A stretch of DNA of 64,000 bases from Phoronis australis (lineage: Eukaryota; Phoronida; Phoronidae), in contig NMRA01000011.1 in NCBI GenBank assembly GCA_002633005.1, forward strand, positions 1,488,093 to 1,552,092, written 5' to 3'. Position 1 is the first letter of the stretch, and each line of letters starts with the position of its first letter. A program made the position numbers and the translations under genes. Below, in pieces: positions 49,446 through 64,000 of the stretch. The notes beneath the pieces are model-generated. The model did not search any database. It saw only the letters and a program-made list of their open reading frames with translations, and was not told where the DNA came from.

Positions 49446-51541
49446 TTCTCATTGAGCTTGACAAAAACCGTTATAAGTTGTCATGAAAATGCTGTCATTG
49501 TAGTATTCGATTAATTGTAGGATTATTTTAAAAGTATTAACCCAGTCTGCAGTTTGAATGAATTACTTTTATCAATCATAGAGAAAGATTGTTCAAATGC
49601 AAATTTGTTTGTTTTACGCTCAAATTCGCCTCACGACCTACAGACTGCACTAGAGAGTGCGACTCGCTGAGAACAAAACAGAAACTAAAACCAGTCGCGC
49701 CGTACTAGTTAGCCCGACTACTACTAGAGTTCAGATTACACTCCACTCATGCGATATACTGTAGAACGTCAGCCGTGTGTCACAAATAAATGTACATGTA
49801 GGCCTACTCTAATATCTGAACCTGCACAGAAATCTATTTGGTTGGAGAGGATGATCATTGCAAACGTACGGCAATTACAAATTGAAACACTAATAATTCA
49901 AATTAACGACATTGCCAGTTTTACCCAACCCACCGCTTCAACTCTGATTATTTAATGGCAGTGCACATATGATTAGAAGTAATCCACGATTTGAATTAAT
50001 CACAAACTCCATTAATTTAGAAGATGACTACAACGTGTATGTTTGTTGTGTTATTAAATACGTTTTGTTCTGGTTGTCCAATATTGATATAGCTATTGAC
50101 CAACTGCATGATCTTCCGTGTAATTACTGTAGACAACGGAAAGTGGTCGACAATATGTTCTGTGGGTTTAACTTATGTCAGTAATATTGTTATCACTCGA
50201 CGCGTATAAAACAGGACGCAGTCAATTAAAGGGGCATACTCCAGTGGCGGATCTAGGCTGTCTTAAGGGACGAGGGGCCAACTACGCTCTTCGAAGTACA
50301 AAATGACGGGCCGACAACATATTTTTCTCTTATCTGAAGGCGAGGTCGAGATCCCTAAACTCGTCCGGTTTTAAGGAACAATTGTTTTTCTCATTATTAT
50401 TGGGCAAGATAGACTTTGAGACGTGAACTGATTTCACCAGAACCAAAACACTGCAAAATCGGTTTGTTTTTGTGATTTCTAATCGTAGATTCCCGTTGGC
50501 TTTCAACCAGGAGGCCAAATTAAATGAAACCGAGCGAGAGCGGTGACCTTATCGATAAAATTCGCCACTTTTGCCATAAGCTCTACCGGCCAGCTCATTG
50601 GTCAGCGACATCTGAGGTCATATGGCCGAATCCAGCACGGGTCAGATCTCAAGTACTCAACAATGTCGCCGATAATGTCAACTTAAGGGATGAAAGTGAA
50701 CGCGCCACTAACCCCCGGCTCAGCGATTGCTTTCAATAAGTGATACAATTTTTACGTAAAATTCTACGAAATTACGGGTTCCATTCAACACTTTTAAAGA
50801 AATAGAGCGTGAAGAGACTTACGAGAAGAATACATTAGTGTTCTCACCACTCGCGGTCGTGGTATTTTAAAACCTGCATTCAACTTGTTATCTAGTCCAT
50901 ATGATGGGAATCTATTTTGAACGATAGCGATCATACTAGGAATTGTGGACAACAAATGTACGTTTACATGAACTTATAGGTTATTTTCGTTCAATGCCTA
51001 TGAGCCCATATAATAGACCCATTCTAGCAATAGGAAATTGTGCCCATGAATGTTTATACCCTGGGTGTCGAGACGAACAAGTTAATAACACGTACTTGAA
51101 GTTAGGCGAAAAGCGTAGCCCAACCTATAAACATTCTTTATAATGACACGTTTCTCAAAAGTACTTATTCCTGGTAAAAAGAAAGACATTTCACTCTAAC
51201 GTTTGACATCTAAAACCAATGTTCTAAATCAAACATCTTTTCAGGAGAAAAAAACATCTGAAGGTCACGTCCGATCGCCGTAAATGAGTGAGGGGCGCCC
51301 CACTCGACAACAGCCATAGGGCTATGTCAGATTGCTTTTGGACCTGCCGACACACACACGCAGACACGCACGCTTTCGTAGGTTATTTTCATGAACATGT
51401 ATAGATTTACATTTAGTGCAACGGAATTGATGTGTACGTTATTACATGACTTGGTTACCTAGACGACCCATACAACAGTGGTGTAATGATCACGTGTCCA
51501 GTCCGGCCTAGTACCACCCGTTAACCTGTAAATAGCCCATA
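49446..51541. other. Non-coding; one solo transposon end
   Basis: CAGTGGCGGATCTAGG at 50242 matches the terminal motif of the elements at 7590-7919 and 55416-55657, but no partner end is seen. No gene is recognised. Confidence 0.35.
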
Positions 51542-51546
51542 TCTTG

Positions 51547-51801
51547 CATGCGTGCACCCAGCCTTCAATATGGGGGGCTCGAATTCCCGGCGTTGTGAAC
51601 CTTTTGCTAACGAAAAAGCGGGTGGACCAATAAAAAGAAAACGGGAGCACCACTGTGAATTGCGCATTTGCGCTTATTTAGTGGATTTTTATCCCATTTT
51701 CTCGGACTTTTTATCTCTCGGGTGCCGACCTTTGTGCCCATTTCGCCAAATGGGGGGCTCATTCGAGCACCCCGAGCCCCTCTTCCCTGGGTGCGCGCAT
51801 G
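51547..51801. mobile_element. 255 bp MITE with target site duplication
   Basis: The terminal inverted repeat CATGCGTGCACCCAG (51547-51561) pairs with 51787-51801 with one mismatch. Both ends are flanked by the direct repeat TCTTG (51542-51546 and 51802-51806), a 5 bp target duplication. The interior has two GGGGGGCTC motifs. Overlapping open frames of 100-120 codons on both strands are incidental. Confidence 0.8.
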
Positions 51802-51806
51802 TCTTG

Positions 51807-54800
51807 AGAAGACCCACTCAATCAGGTCATCTAAAGGTGCTAAAAACTCAACCTTTGATTTCGACCACTTACTGTTATTACCTGATTCCTTACTCATTGC
51901 AACTCGTTCTTGCTTGAATGCATGCTCTATAAACCGTGAAAGCATTCTCTACTTTAACCAAGTTGCGTCAGTTTTATACATACGGTTGTTGGATTCAAAA
52001 GGTAAATGAAGCTTTTTGACATGGAATGTACAACACGAGCAAAGCTCAACACAGAAGGCATGTGTGGTTTAGAAGCATTAACCACGGCTGCGATTATTAA
52101 TTAACACGTACAAAACCATGATGGATGTCACAAAGGAAATGAGTGCCAGCCATAGTAGTTGCAATTGACATTTGAAATAGATGGACTGGGGTTTAAAAGC
52201 GTTTTATTGTCGTAAACTTTAATACAAAGAACGAACACATTAGCCAATTGCCATTTTACCTTTGAGCAATTACAGTAGATCCGATAGCATTATCCATTGA
52301 CTTGAGGTAGGTTATCGTAATTGTCTACAAAACATGGCGACAAGAACGGGTTCGAGATGTTTTTGACTCTAGGTGGAAGACGAGCCTCTTCACACCATCG
52401 TAGCTGCTAATTAACAGCTTGTTCTGCAAGCAGGTCACCTGTGACACCTTTCCACAGAGCTTACATTCACCCTGCGAGCTACTGTACTAGGCAACCCATG
52501 TCGTTGTCCTGGCCATTACGTGACCAAGGAGCTCATGATGGAATACTGACAGTATTTCTTTCATGCTTATCTCTGAATGGCAAACATATATCCCCGTATT
52601 TACATGTATATACTGGTGAGCGTGTGAGGTCCACTTTCGATCACATTTTGGGGGTTTTGTAAACATTCTCACCCGCAGAGTAGCGAAAATCGGACATAAT
52701 ACAAGCGGAGCTGCAAGGTGAAAATGGTTAACGTCAATTGTGAAAGTCATTGTTTCTAACAAGAATATTTCCCAGTGGTCATTAGGAACGTAAACATTTC
52801 AGCTGACTAACCTTAATTTTCATTTTAAACTCAATGTTACCCAGGATCGAATTTCGAAAACAACTTAAACAATTTATAGTATACAAATACTACGATACAT
52901 TTTAAAAATAATTGATCATGAAAAAATGATGTGCACGACAGCAATTCACAGGCGTTCGTTTTCAGACTACATTGCGCGCGTATTCCTACTCAAAAGTAGT
53001 TCGTTAAAATGAGTACTTTGAGCCTTTAACAAAATACACCCGGAAAGCACAAATAGAAACACAAAGAAATATGTCAGGCTTAAAACTTAATCGCAAAGTA
53101 ACGAAGGAAATCGTTAATTTGCTACTGAGGATCTACATGACAACAATATAAATATGATCAAAAATATGATCAAAATGTTAGCGTAGAAAACCTGTTGCTG
53201 CAACACGTTTGCAAAGGACTTCCGCCACACAGACTTTGCTCTAGTGGAACCATAGATTATAAACAACAGATTCACAACTCCGACATTTTCTTACGTATTA
53301 TCTAAGAGGAGGCGCCACTCTCCTAAATTACACATTTGAATTTCCGGTTAGTGTATTGTGACGGGAAATTGTCGCATCTATTTTACTGTCCAGTACAACG
53401 TAAAAAACGCTGTTGGTATCGTGAGTAGTTTTGGCACCCGACCACACAACAGCAGACCAAGATAAGCAGACGACGTATTTGCCGGAAGTAAAACTTGCTA
53501 AATTTGGCAGGTGTCACTAGTGAATAATGATGTCACGGCTTATGCGAAAGATCACAGATTTCGTCCATTGAAAATATACGGAGTTGGCCGTCCATGTACT
53601 ACAATCTTTGGTGGAACTTCGCAACAGTACTGTGGAGGACGCGCCTAACTGCGTTTGTAGCAACTAAGCGTAATTTGCGCAACACGTGCTCGTTCATTGT
53701 CTGAAACAATTTCCTTATCTATAATAGTTAACCAATGTCATGCGTGACTATTTGACACATTCACGCATACACGCATCACACGCTCGAACAAGCAAAAACA
53801 TACTTCGAAACCAAGGTCCGGAATGTAATCTTTCTACTGGAAATCGATCTCGAAATTAATTTTGTGCGATTTTAACATTATTATTATGTGCTTATAGTCT
53901 TATATTCAAGATTTCGAGTAAAAACTCGAAATTCCGATTCCAGGCACCAAGTTTTAGCCTCAGTAAGGGGATCATAACAACAAGCTAGGGTCACAGAGTT
54001 ACCAGCAAAAAGCCATTATGTACCTGAGCATAAAATGATAGCCACTCAACTTGTGTTCTCACAAAAGCAATATAGAAAATAACAAAAATAATGTTTAGTT
54101 CGATCACGAGTAAAAGATCAGACCCAGATCCATGGTATACCAAAGGTGACACTGGCTAATAATCAAAGAAACTGAAGAGCCAATTAAAACCATATTTTAC
54201 TGGATGTTTCATATTCACGGTTACCGATAGCACTGCACTTCTAGATTTGAAAGTATTGAAGCAATTACTTCCTAATAAGTTCAGTTGAAGGAATAATATT
54301 TCTTAGTTTTTAAAGATAAATTTTGATACTTTCCCAAACAAACGATTAAATTTATTACATCTGATTCGTGTCGTTTACCAAACAAAGCATATGTTGAAGT
54401 TAGGGTTTTATCCAATGAGTTATAGCAGGCCAGAGCGTTTCTTGTCAGTAAAGATAAATTATATTCTCTGTGTAAATATGTGACTCTTGGATACTAATTT
54501 TGACCAGAGAGTCATTTGTGGCGACCACTCGACCAAATCATGTGAGCCACTTTAATATCGAATCATCAGTGAAATTAAGGGAGCCAGCATAAACTTCCCC
54601 CACCGGTTGGATGAATCAAGAACCATTGAGATTCCCACTTTATCTCATGTGTGTGTTTTTGTATATTTCTTCGATTAATTGGGAATTTATTCGCAATATT
54701 TGTTAATTCCTTCGATTAATTGTCATTTCATTCGAAATATTAGCTCATACTCTTGGGTACTTCGGAAAACTCAACAATTATGGAGTCTTTTTTAAAATGA

Positions 54801-55410
54801 AAAACTGCGCGCATTTACTCCATAAAAATCGCAAATTTTAATGTTGGAGAGAGAAAGCATACCTGATGCAAAGTGATGTGTCTGAATACGTCTGAGTTAA
54901 GCAAACCAGAAATATAAGCGTTACCAGTTTATACCAGCATTTATAACCGACTGCTGCCTTACTAACAGTTACATTTGAAACAAGTTGCCGCCGTACATGT
55001 ACGTTACCACCGGGTGGGTATCCCCTATCTTTTGCATGTGTTTTGTAACAATCCAGACGACAAACGCGGGCCTTACTTTTGATTTGTACTTGGTGAATCC
55101 TAATTGTTTCGTTCTGTAGCAAAACTCGGATAGGCTTATGGACGACTCGAAAGTCAACACGCAGTGCTTTTTATCATCAGAATACAATAAAAACAGAACG
55201 CAAATCACAGGAATGGAGGACGTCGCACAGGGTTCCGTTAAATCTAAATGTGCGTTAGTTTGTTCTCAAGCACACGAAATCAGCGTTGTCGCACTGACAC
55301 TCCACAGATATACTTTGATCATAAAATTATTTTTTCCTGTTAAGAAAATCCTATAGATTCTCAAACACTTAATCTGTGTTCGTAATTTAAATGTTGAATT
55401 GTATGTACAG
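51807..55410. other. Non-coding, no gene recognised
   Basis: Short open frames only. 53250-53284 matches the last 34 bases of the window (see the separate entry). Confidence 0.4.
53250..53284 (+). repeat. Dispersed repeat, also at 63967-64000
   Basis: ACCATAGATTATA(A/G)ACAA is shared, followed by (C/G)AGATTC(A/G)CAACTCCG. Three mismatches over 34 bases in direct orientation. The second copy is cut by the end of the window, so the full repeat may be longer. Confidence 0.7.
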
Positions 55411-55415
55411 TACTT

Positions 55416-55657
55416 CAGTGGCAGATCTACGATTTCAGTAAGGGGGGGGGGTTTAGGATTCGAGAGAATCCGAGGCGCGTAGCGCCGAGGAGAAGGAAGG
55501 CCGCGAGAGGGTTTCCCTCCTCCCGTGTAAGATTTTTTGGGATTTTTAGTAGCTAATTTCGTTTTTCTGGCGATTTTTTTCCAGTTTTTATTTTTGATCC
55601 TGTCCCGAGGGGGGAGGTTTAAACCCCCTGAACTCCCCCCCTGTAGATCCGCCTCTG
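55416..55657. mobile_element. 242 bp MITE, CAGTGGC(A/G)GATCTAC ends
   Basis: The left end CAGTGGCAGATCTAC and the right end, in reverse complement CAGAGGCGGATCTAC, agree at 13 of 15 bases. The element is flanked by TACTT at 55411-55415 and 55658-55662, a 5 bp direct duplication. G- and C-runs lie just inside each end. Non-autonomous and without coding content. Confidence 0.75.
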
Positions 55658-56677
55658 TACTTTATCGCCTTGCTACTAATGACATTGCACCCGAATGGAC
55701 AATTGTTACAGTGATCTTCATTACGAGAGACTACCGGCATTTTCGGAAGATCAACTTAAAATTAAGAGGAGTCAAGTTAGAGCCAATGGTTTATATAAAG
55801 ATTCTTTCTATTGAAGTGTCAGAAGTTGTTTTGTTAGCCGAAGCAAAACTTTAACATTCTCCAATAAACGTGTGTTTTGAATTTTTAGAAAATGCATTTT
55901 CTTTGAAAACAAACCAGTGCAAAATTGCAGCGAATCTAAACATTCTAAAACTTGGGGATGTTAATCATTGTGGATGGTCAAAACGACAACAAGTGTCAGT
56001 TAAAATCTTTGGTAAAACAGTACGACTGATTTTTCATTTGAAAATTTAGGGTTCACTATAACTTTGTTAAATAAAATGTTCACAATCTACCAAGTCATTA
56101 ATACTTGATAGTGCAGATGTTGGACTCATGTAAAGCGTGTAAAACGTTCTCCATAAAGAGGACACGGAAGATGTGTAATACTGAATCTTTATCAACGTTT
56201 TGTGAGTTAGCATTTTTTGAAAAACAAGTGCTTTCCAATTACACCTATGAAAAATGTGTTATCAAATGAAACGGCGACGTTGTCAGTTTCGTAACGCATC
56301 TCTGTTTGCCTAAATGTTTGAAGTTATAGTCCCAGATTTCACCGCTTGGTGCACACGCGCAATTTCAGAAATTTACCTTTTGTATTTTGATGTGAAATCT
56401 AGTGCCTCGGTTTGTGTTTTTATCAGTCCATGCAATCTAAGGAACTATTAGTTGCAGTGTAACTACTTATGGAGATCAAATTGCATTGGCTTAAATATGT
56501 AGGTTCCATTCCACGTACACTTTACACAATTAGCCAAATTCAAAAGTAAAATCTCATGGAAACGTTTAAACATGGGGGTATCTTTACAAGATGCAATGTT
56601 TTGTGATATCAAAAACATTAAAACAAAATTGCCCCCTCCCACTACAAATTGTCTCATACACGTTTTGTAAGACCCCT

Positions 56678-57105
56678 GTGCCCGGTTGAATGAAACAGTC
56701 CTAAATAGGGACTCAACCAAGTTCCCTAAATCTACTGCGTATTTGTGGACTAAAGAAAACTCTGATTGTCGTTTCTTATGGTGTTTTAGTTTCAATACTA
56801 AGTCAATGTTTTACTTTAATACAAGGCGGGAGTGAATTCTAAGTTAAATTCTCAATATTATTAATAATATGTAGGGATCTTTTATTGCAACCCCCTAATT
56901 TAAGTCCCTATTTGTTTTCATGAAACTAAGGGCTCAGATTTTAGTTATATTATTAGAAAATGTAATTAGCCAAAGAGAACCTAATAATAAAGATAAAGTG
57001 ATAGTGAAATATGACATCTATGAGTAAAGAACGACTCAAATTAGGAAACAGATTTGGGGAATTTAGTTGAGTCCCAATTTGGGACTGTTTCATGCAACCG
57101 GGCAC
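56678..57105. mobile_element. 428 bp MITE with 56 bp terminal inverted repeats
   Basis: 56678-56733 (GTGCCCGGTTGAATGAAACA ...) is the reverse complement of 57050-57105 with several substitutions. The interior is AT-rich and non-coding. No convincing target duplication. Confidence 0.8.
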
Positions 57106-58236
57106 TGAGGCCTACAAATAGGATCACGTGGTGCAGTTGTAATCCGTTCCCTCGCGAAGTCTGGCTTTACGTTTCGGCGATCAAGAGAGTTATCTAGGAT
57201 TGAAAAAAATCTTGAAATCTTTTCAGACTTATATTCATTAGGTCACGTGATGTGACCAAAAATAACGTGCTGGCAGAACAAATTGTTCGAAACAAATTCT
57301 TATGGTATAAGACCATACCCGTCGCCGTGACGAGTCAACAAATTGTTGAATTTGATTTAAATTAGAACCAATCATTAGTTCTTTTCAAGGCCAGATATGA
57401 CATCTAGTTAGAATCGGGAACAAGTTCAGTTTAATTTCGTTCCTGTAAATCATCTAAGCAAACAGCTACTTGTTACGGAAAACGGGCAGATCTACATGCG
57501 CATACTACAATTTATTTCTAACAGTTCAAAACAAGGAGCGTGATTTTGATGAGACGATTTCATTAATACTAAACACCCACTCAGCAATCAGATTTCCCTT
57601 TGTACCAAGTAAAACAGGTTGCAGAGCGCAGAATCAGGAGATGGTTAAATTGTCAGCTAAACGACAGAAGTATTATACTAATCTTCTTAGTGTGAAACGT
57701 CAACCATCTTTTTATGCAATGAACAGCAGTAACGTTGTTATCAGTTGTGGTGTATAAATATCAAATATTAAGTATACAAACGACCTAAACATCATTGATT
57801 TTTTACGCCAAGTATCAATGTTTTCGTCCTTGTAATGCTTCAAACCTGACCTGTCATATTAACACAGGTGATGTTACTCACAATGCGTTCAATGAATGCA
57901 ATTGAGCAGTTCAGAGGTACGCGAGTCAGACAGGCGCTCGTATTTAGCACCAGGGCCCAACCAAGCATTGGTTACTTGAAACACACCGCATTTTAAATTG
58001 TACGTTGCAAAGCAGATTGTTGTACCCTCGTAATATAACACTGTTGAACAAAAGACGGCGCTGTTTGCTGCCTCTTAGGCCAATCAAAAGCTTAAGCTTT
58101 GTGCAAAATTATTTTAACGTGACTGCCTCCACTAGGTGTGTTGTTGTGGGTGAACGTTGATAACATTTTCAAATAAAATTCAACTGATAACACCGGTATG
58201 TGTTTTTTCATTCACACATGAAATACAGTGAGAATA

Positions 58237-58398
58237 ATGTCTTTAGAAGATAAAGAGAGCGATGAGCCCGTTACATTCATTGGTATTCTGAATGAGTTAA
58301 CTTCGGCTATATTCTTCTTCGTGTTGATATTCATTACAACCTTTGTGAATTCTGCTTATTGTTCAATGCATTTGGAAAATAGATACAAACGTATATGA
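58237..58398 (+). CDS. Possible 53-residue single-pass membrane micropeptide
   Basis: The ATG at 58237 has A at -3. The frame reads an acidic N-terminus (MSLEDKESDEPVTF), a short amphipathic stretch (IGILNELTS), a strong membrane helix AIFFFVLIFITTFV (residues 24-37), then a basic C-terminus (ENRYKRI) before TGA. The topology follows small regulatory membrane peptides (sarcolipin or sarcolamban-like in layout only; no sequence match is claimed). No splice or family evidence; it could be chance. Confidence 0.25.
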   Translation: MSLEDKESDEPVTFIGILNELTSAIFFFVLIFITTFVNSAYCSMHLENRYKRI

Positions 58399-60110
58399 TG
58401 CATCTGCGTTTTCATGTCTTTACACAAGGGGGCGCAGGGACAACAGAACACGACGAAAGCTTCAATTATTTTGTTGAGACCTTCACTGCGTAGCAGTGCA
58501 ATGTTTCTGAGACTCGCGAGGTCGACTCAACAAAAACATTCCCTTCAGCTACTTCATTAAATATAAACTAATACGATTTCGTTAAGTGCTTAATATTGAA
58601 TGCTAAAATCATCGCTGATGATTCATCCGGCCGCTTGATAACATAAAGTAACGTAACATAATCAAACTAGAAGACAAATGTTTACGCGGATATTGGTAAA
58701 GAAACTATCATTTCAACTCTAGGTGCTGTGTTAACTTGACGATTGTCGCAACTTCTGATGTTTTGATCAATAGAACTGAATGACTTCTTCCGCTGCACCT
58801 CAGCCAAGACAGTCGCTGCTCGTGCAAACATGGTTAGCTAGAATTTTGCTTTGTACTAAGTAATTATCTATCGATTGTGACTATTTTTCTGTTGTAATCG
58901 TCTTATAATGTAATTTCACTGTTTAAATTTGCTTTCGGTGATGTAAATGCCGTGAGAATTATTTCAAATACCCTCAAATGGAAATTTAAACTATAATAAC
59001 CTACAGGCACCAACAATACTCTTACAGTGTACACGTACTTGCATTCAAAATTTTTGATTAGAAGAAATATTTTCCATTCTTCAAATGATGTGAAGTAACG
59101 ATTTTTATTATTTACTGTTGTTAATCCCGGTGTTCTTGGATGTTACGAGATGAATTTTAGACGACTGGGGACAATTTTTGAAATGCTTACTACAAACAAA
59201 GTAACATATGGATCTATAGCCGATTTCGAAACTCAGCGTTAGGCTCTGCTACAGTGAACCGTAGGCCAGTCGTGACTTTTGTTCCAATCGTACATCTCTG
59301 ACTTCTATACCAATTCTGACGCCAAGTGATATTTTCTGTTTGTCAGTGCAAAACAAACGACGATCAATCAGCTGAACGCATTATTAGTGAAGTTCTAAGT
59401 GAAAGAATCTTACAGAAATCGACAAAAACTGACAATTATATATTTTAACGAAATTCTAAAGTTTTCACTACTTTTCGATCTCGACCTGAATGTTATGTTA
59501 CGGCCTCCTTACCAGGGGTGTGTTCCGTAGACTTGAGAACCTCGCGAAAACGCAAGACTTCCGTGAGATATAACCACGTATTACAAGCAAAGCATTTGAT
59601 CGCATTAGCTAACTTCGCGAGATTCTTGCGTTTACGAAACTCAGTCCAGATCGAAAAATTAGCAAACGATTATACAGGTTCGAATCCACAAGACTTGTTC
59701 GTAGCGTTTTGACCAATTTAACGTCCTGGTAGTGTGACGTCATCTTTCGTTTTTTTGAAATTAAACACCGGAGTTAGTTGTTGTGACTACAGACACTAAA
59801 AACATTATATTATTGCTCAAACATGAACTTGTTAAGCATCAAAATTGCAGCCGGTTCATTCCTAATGCATAGAACAAAGGTTTAGACTGCACTTTTATTA
59901 TGCGTCTCAATCACTGTTTTATCAACGATGGGTCCAAAACAAAAAAACACAAAATTTATTATATTTAAACGTTATCGAACACGCTTTAATCCTCCTAAAA
60001 CCAATTTGAGGTGGTGATGTACAACAGTGTCTATAGTTCCGTTTACACCAATTTCTAGCCTATTTACGTTACCACCACGTTTTGGCTCGGTCATTTGTTT
60101 AGCAGCCAAG
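58399..60110. other. Non-coding; one palindromic repeat
   Basis: Contains the foldback repeat at 59521-59640. A B-box-like GGTTCGAATCC at about 59678 has no tRNA around it. Confidence 0.4.
59521..59640. repeat. Small palindromic repeat, copy 2
   Basis: The arms GTTCCGTAGACTTGAGAACC (59522 onward) and, in reverse complement, GTTTCGTAAACGCAAGAATC enclose GCAAGACTTCCGTGAGATAT. This interior text is shared, with a small deletion, with the palindrome at 11618-11734. Confidence 0.5.
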
Positions 60111-61007
60111 CTACTCTTTTGGACACTGACTCGAAGGAAACGGTGGCCATGGGTGGCACTGAACAGTTAGGCTACGGCCGCGGCCAATTTGCACAGCCAA
60201 ACTATTAAAATCTAGGGGTAGGCCAGGCTCGAGTGCATTTTTAATAATGTATTGCGTGTAGGCCAAGTAAATGTGGTTTGTTTGTAGTTGTGAACACGTT
60301 GGGAATGAAAAAAAGACCACTTTCTCGGCTGTAGCTGCATTCTCCTTCAAGATGGAGGCCCCTTGTTGCAATTGTGCATTGCTGGCTAGCAACTGAGAAA
60401 TTGGCCGCGATTTCAGGTAACCCTGAAACAAGCCAGATTTTCCAAAAAAAAAACTAGTTGGTTGACAGTACTTTTGGACCACATTTGTGGAATCGATAGG
60501 ACATTTGTTTACGAAATCTATTATTGGCTGTAGTCGAGCATCGACAGGGAAGTGGTGGTTTTGGGGTGAAATCTGCCGATTTTGCGTTTTGTTTGCCCCT
60601 ATTTTTCTCAGTTTAGATTGGTTTTCAGTGGGAGTGAAAGTGTCAAATATACAAGAGAGAATAAAGTTTCTGTGCTCATCTGTAGGGCTTGTGATGTAAA
60701 ATGACTCAAAAGTTTTCTTTCTTTGCATGCAGTTTTTGACAGAGTGAAGAAAGGTGAAGAGTCCATTGACGTGTGTTCTGATAGGCAAACACCTGTGAGA
60801 ACTGTTCAGTGCCCCCTTGACTCGCGGTGGTCCGGCGGTGACGTGGCTGGACTGACAAGTGAATCGTCTGCATTTCAAATCCAGCGCGCGCCGAATAATT
60901 CCATAAAAATGCTCATCCTTGACCAAATACCCATGTCCATTTACCAAGAACGCAGTAACACCTGAAGATGTATTACATAAACATGTAGTTTTGTGCAAAT
61001 AGATCAT
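60111..61007 (-). CDS. Unexplained 298-codon open frame
   Basis: The longest uninterrupted frame in the window. It starts MIYLHKTTCLCNTSSGVTAF and ends PFPSSQCPKE before TAG. There is no signal peptide, membrane helix, repeat or family motif that I recognise; the composition is Gln/Asn/Ser/Pro-rich in the middle (NKTQNRQISPQNHHF) with scattered Cys. At about 40-45% GC a chance frame of this length is improbable, so it may be a single-exon gene, an unspliced transcript or the antisense of something constrained. The plus strand has an acceptor-like pyrimidine tract ending GCATGCAG at 60732 followed by an 80-codon frame, an alternative reading. Confidence 0.35.
   Translation of the reverse strand: MIYLHKTTCLCNTSSGVTAFLVNGHGYLVKDEHFYGIIRRALDLKCRRFTCQSSHVTAGPPRVKGALNSSHRCLPIRTHVNGLFTFLHSVKNCMQRKKTFESFYITSPTDEHRNFILSCIFDTFTPTENQSKLRKIGANKTQNRQISPQNHHFPVDARLQPIIDFVNKCPIDSTNVVQKYCQPTSFFFGKSGLFQGYLKSRPISQLLASNAQLQQGASILKENAATAEKVVFFSFPTCSQLQTNHIYLAYTQYIIKNALEPGLPLDFNSLAVQIGRGRSLTVQCHPWPPFPSSQCPKE

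Positions 61008-64000
<2,993 letters not shown>

Noticed and set aside
51552-52009. Overlapping 110-120 codon frames on both strands
   Set aside because: They cover the MITE at 51547-51801 and have no conserved content.
59650-59700. Possible tRNA (GGTTCGAATCC)
   Set aside because: Only a B-box-like motif; no A box, acceptor stem or anticodon arm can be drawn.

Overview
The window is AT-rich, sparsely coding animal DNA. Its two recognisable host genes point to an invertebrate, probably a marine one: an intron-containing ependymin-related secreted protein gene, and a bHLH transcription factor of the Mist1/Dimmed class whose bHLH reads closer to insect Dimmed than to vertebrate Mist1. Long introns, (TA)n, (TG)n and (CA)n microsatellites, many decayed DNA transposons and MITE-like elements, and a strong excess of the 8-mer TACATGTA fit a deuterostome or spiralian invertebrate (hemichordate, lancelet, echinoderm or mollusc). 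The sequence alone does not fix the phylum.

Layout. 1-8.0 kb is non-coding, with a P-element-like relic at 1.41-3.07 kb (degenerate THAP zinc finger, short inverted ends) and a small repeat at 7.6-7.9 kb. 8.13-11.25 kb is a 3.1 kb element with ~100 bp terminal inverted repeats holding a decayed gene with a cysteine-rich tail. A 245 bp MITE lies at 12.3 kb. 13.08-18.05 kb (minus) is the ependymin-related gene: five coding exons that I could join with consistent splice phases into 201 residues. Its third intron carries a large palindrome and microsatellites. 21.89-25.64 kb is a second inverted-repeat-bounded element, containing a decayed copy of what looks like the same protein family as the 8-11 kb element. 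26.7-27.1 kb is a piggyBac transposase fossil. 27-41 kb holds repeats, assembly gaps and a haplotype-type duplication. 41.93-42.51 kb (minus) is the bHLH gene, probably preceded by a non-coding exon. 48.4-49.4 kb is a 33 bp minisatellite. 51-57 kb has three MITEs. 58.24-58.40 kb has a possible 53-residue membrane micropeptide. 60.1-61.0 kb (minus) has an unexplained 298-codon ORF. 63.26-63.38 kb is a (CA)n tract.

The two host genes have no evident functional link: one product is secreted, the other acts in the nucleus. Most of the remaining recognisable structure is mobile-element debris. The most unusual signal is the uncharacterised protein family (nuclease-like DTD(V) region, with a Cys-rich tail in one copy) lying inside two different TIR-bounded elements, which suggests a cut-and-paste transposon lineage. 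All exon joins and family calls come from reading the sequence by eye; no searches were run.
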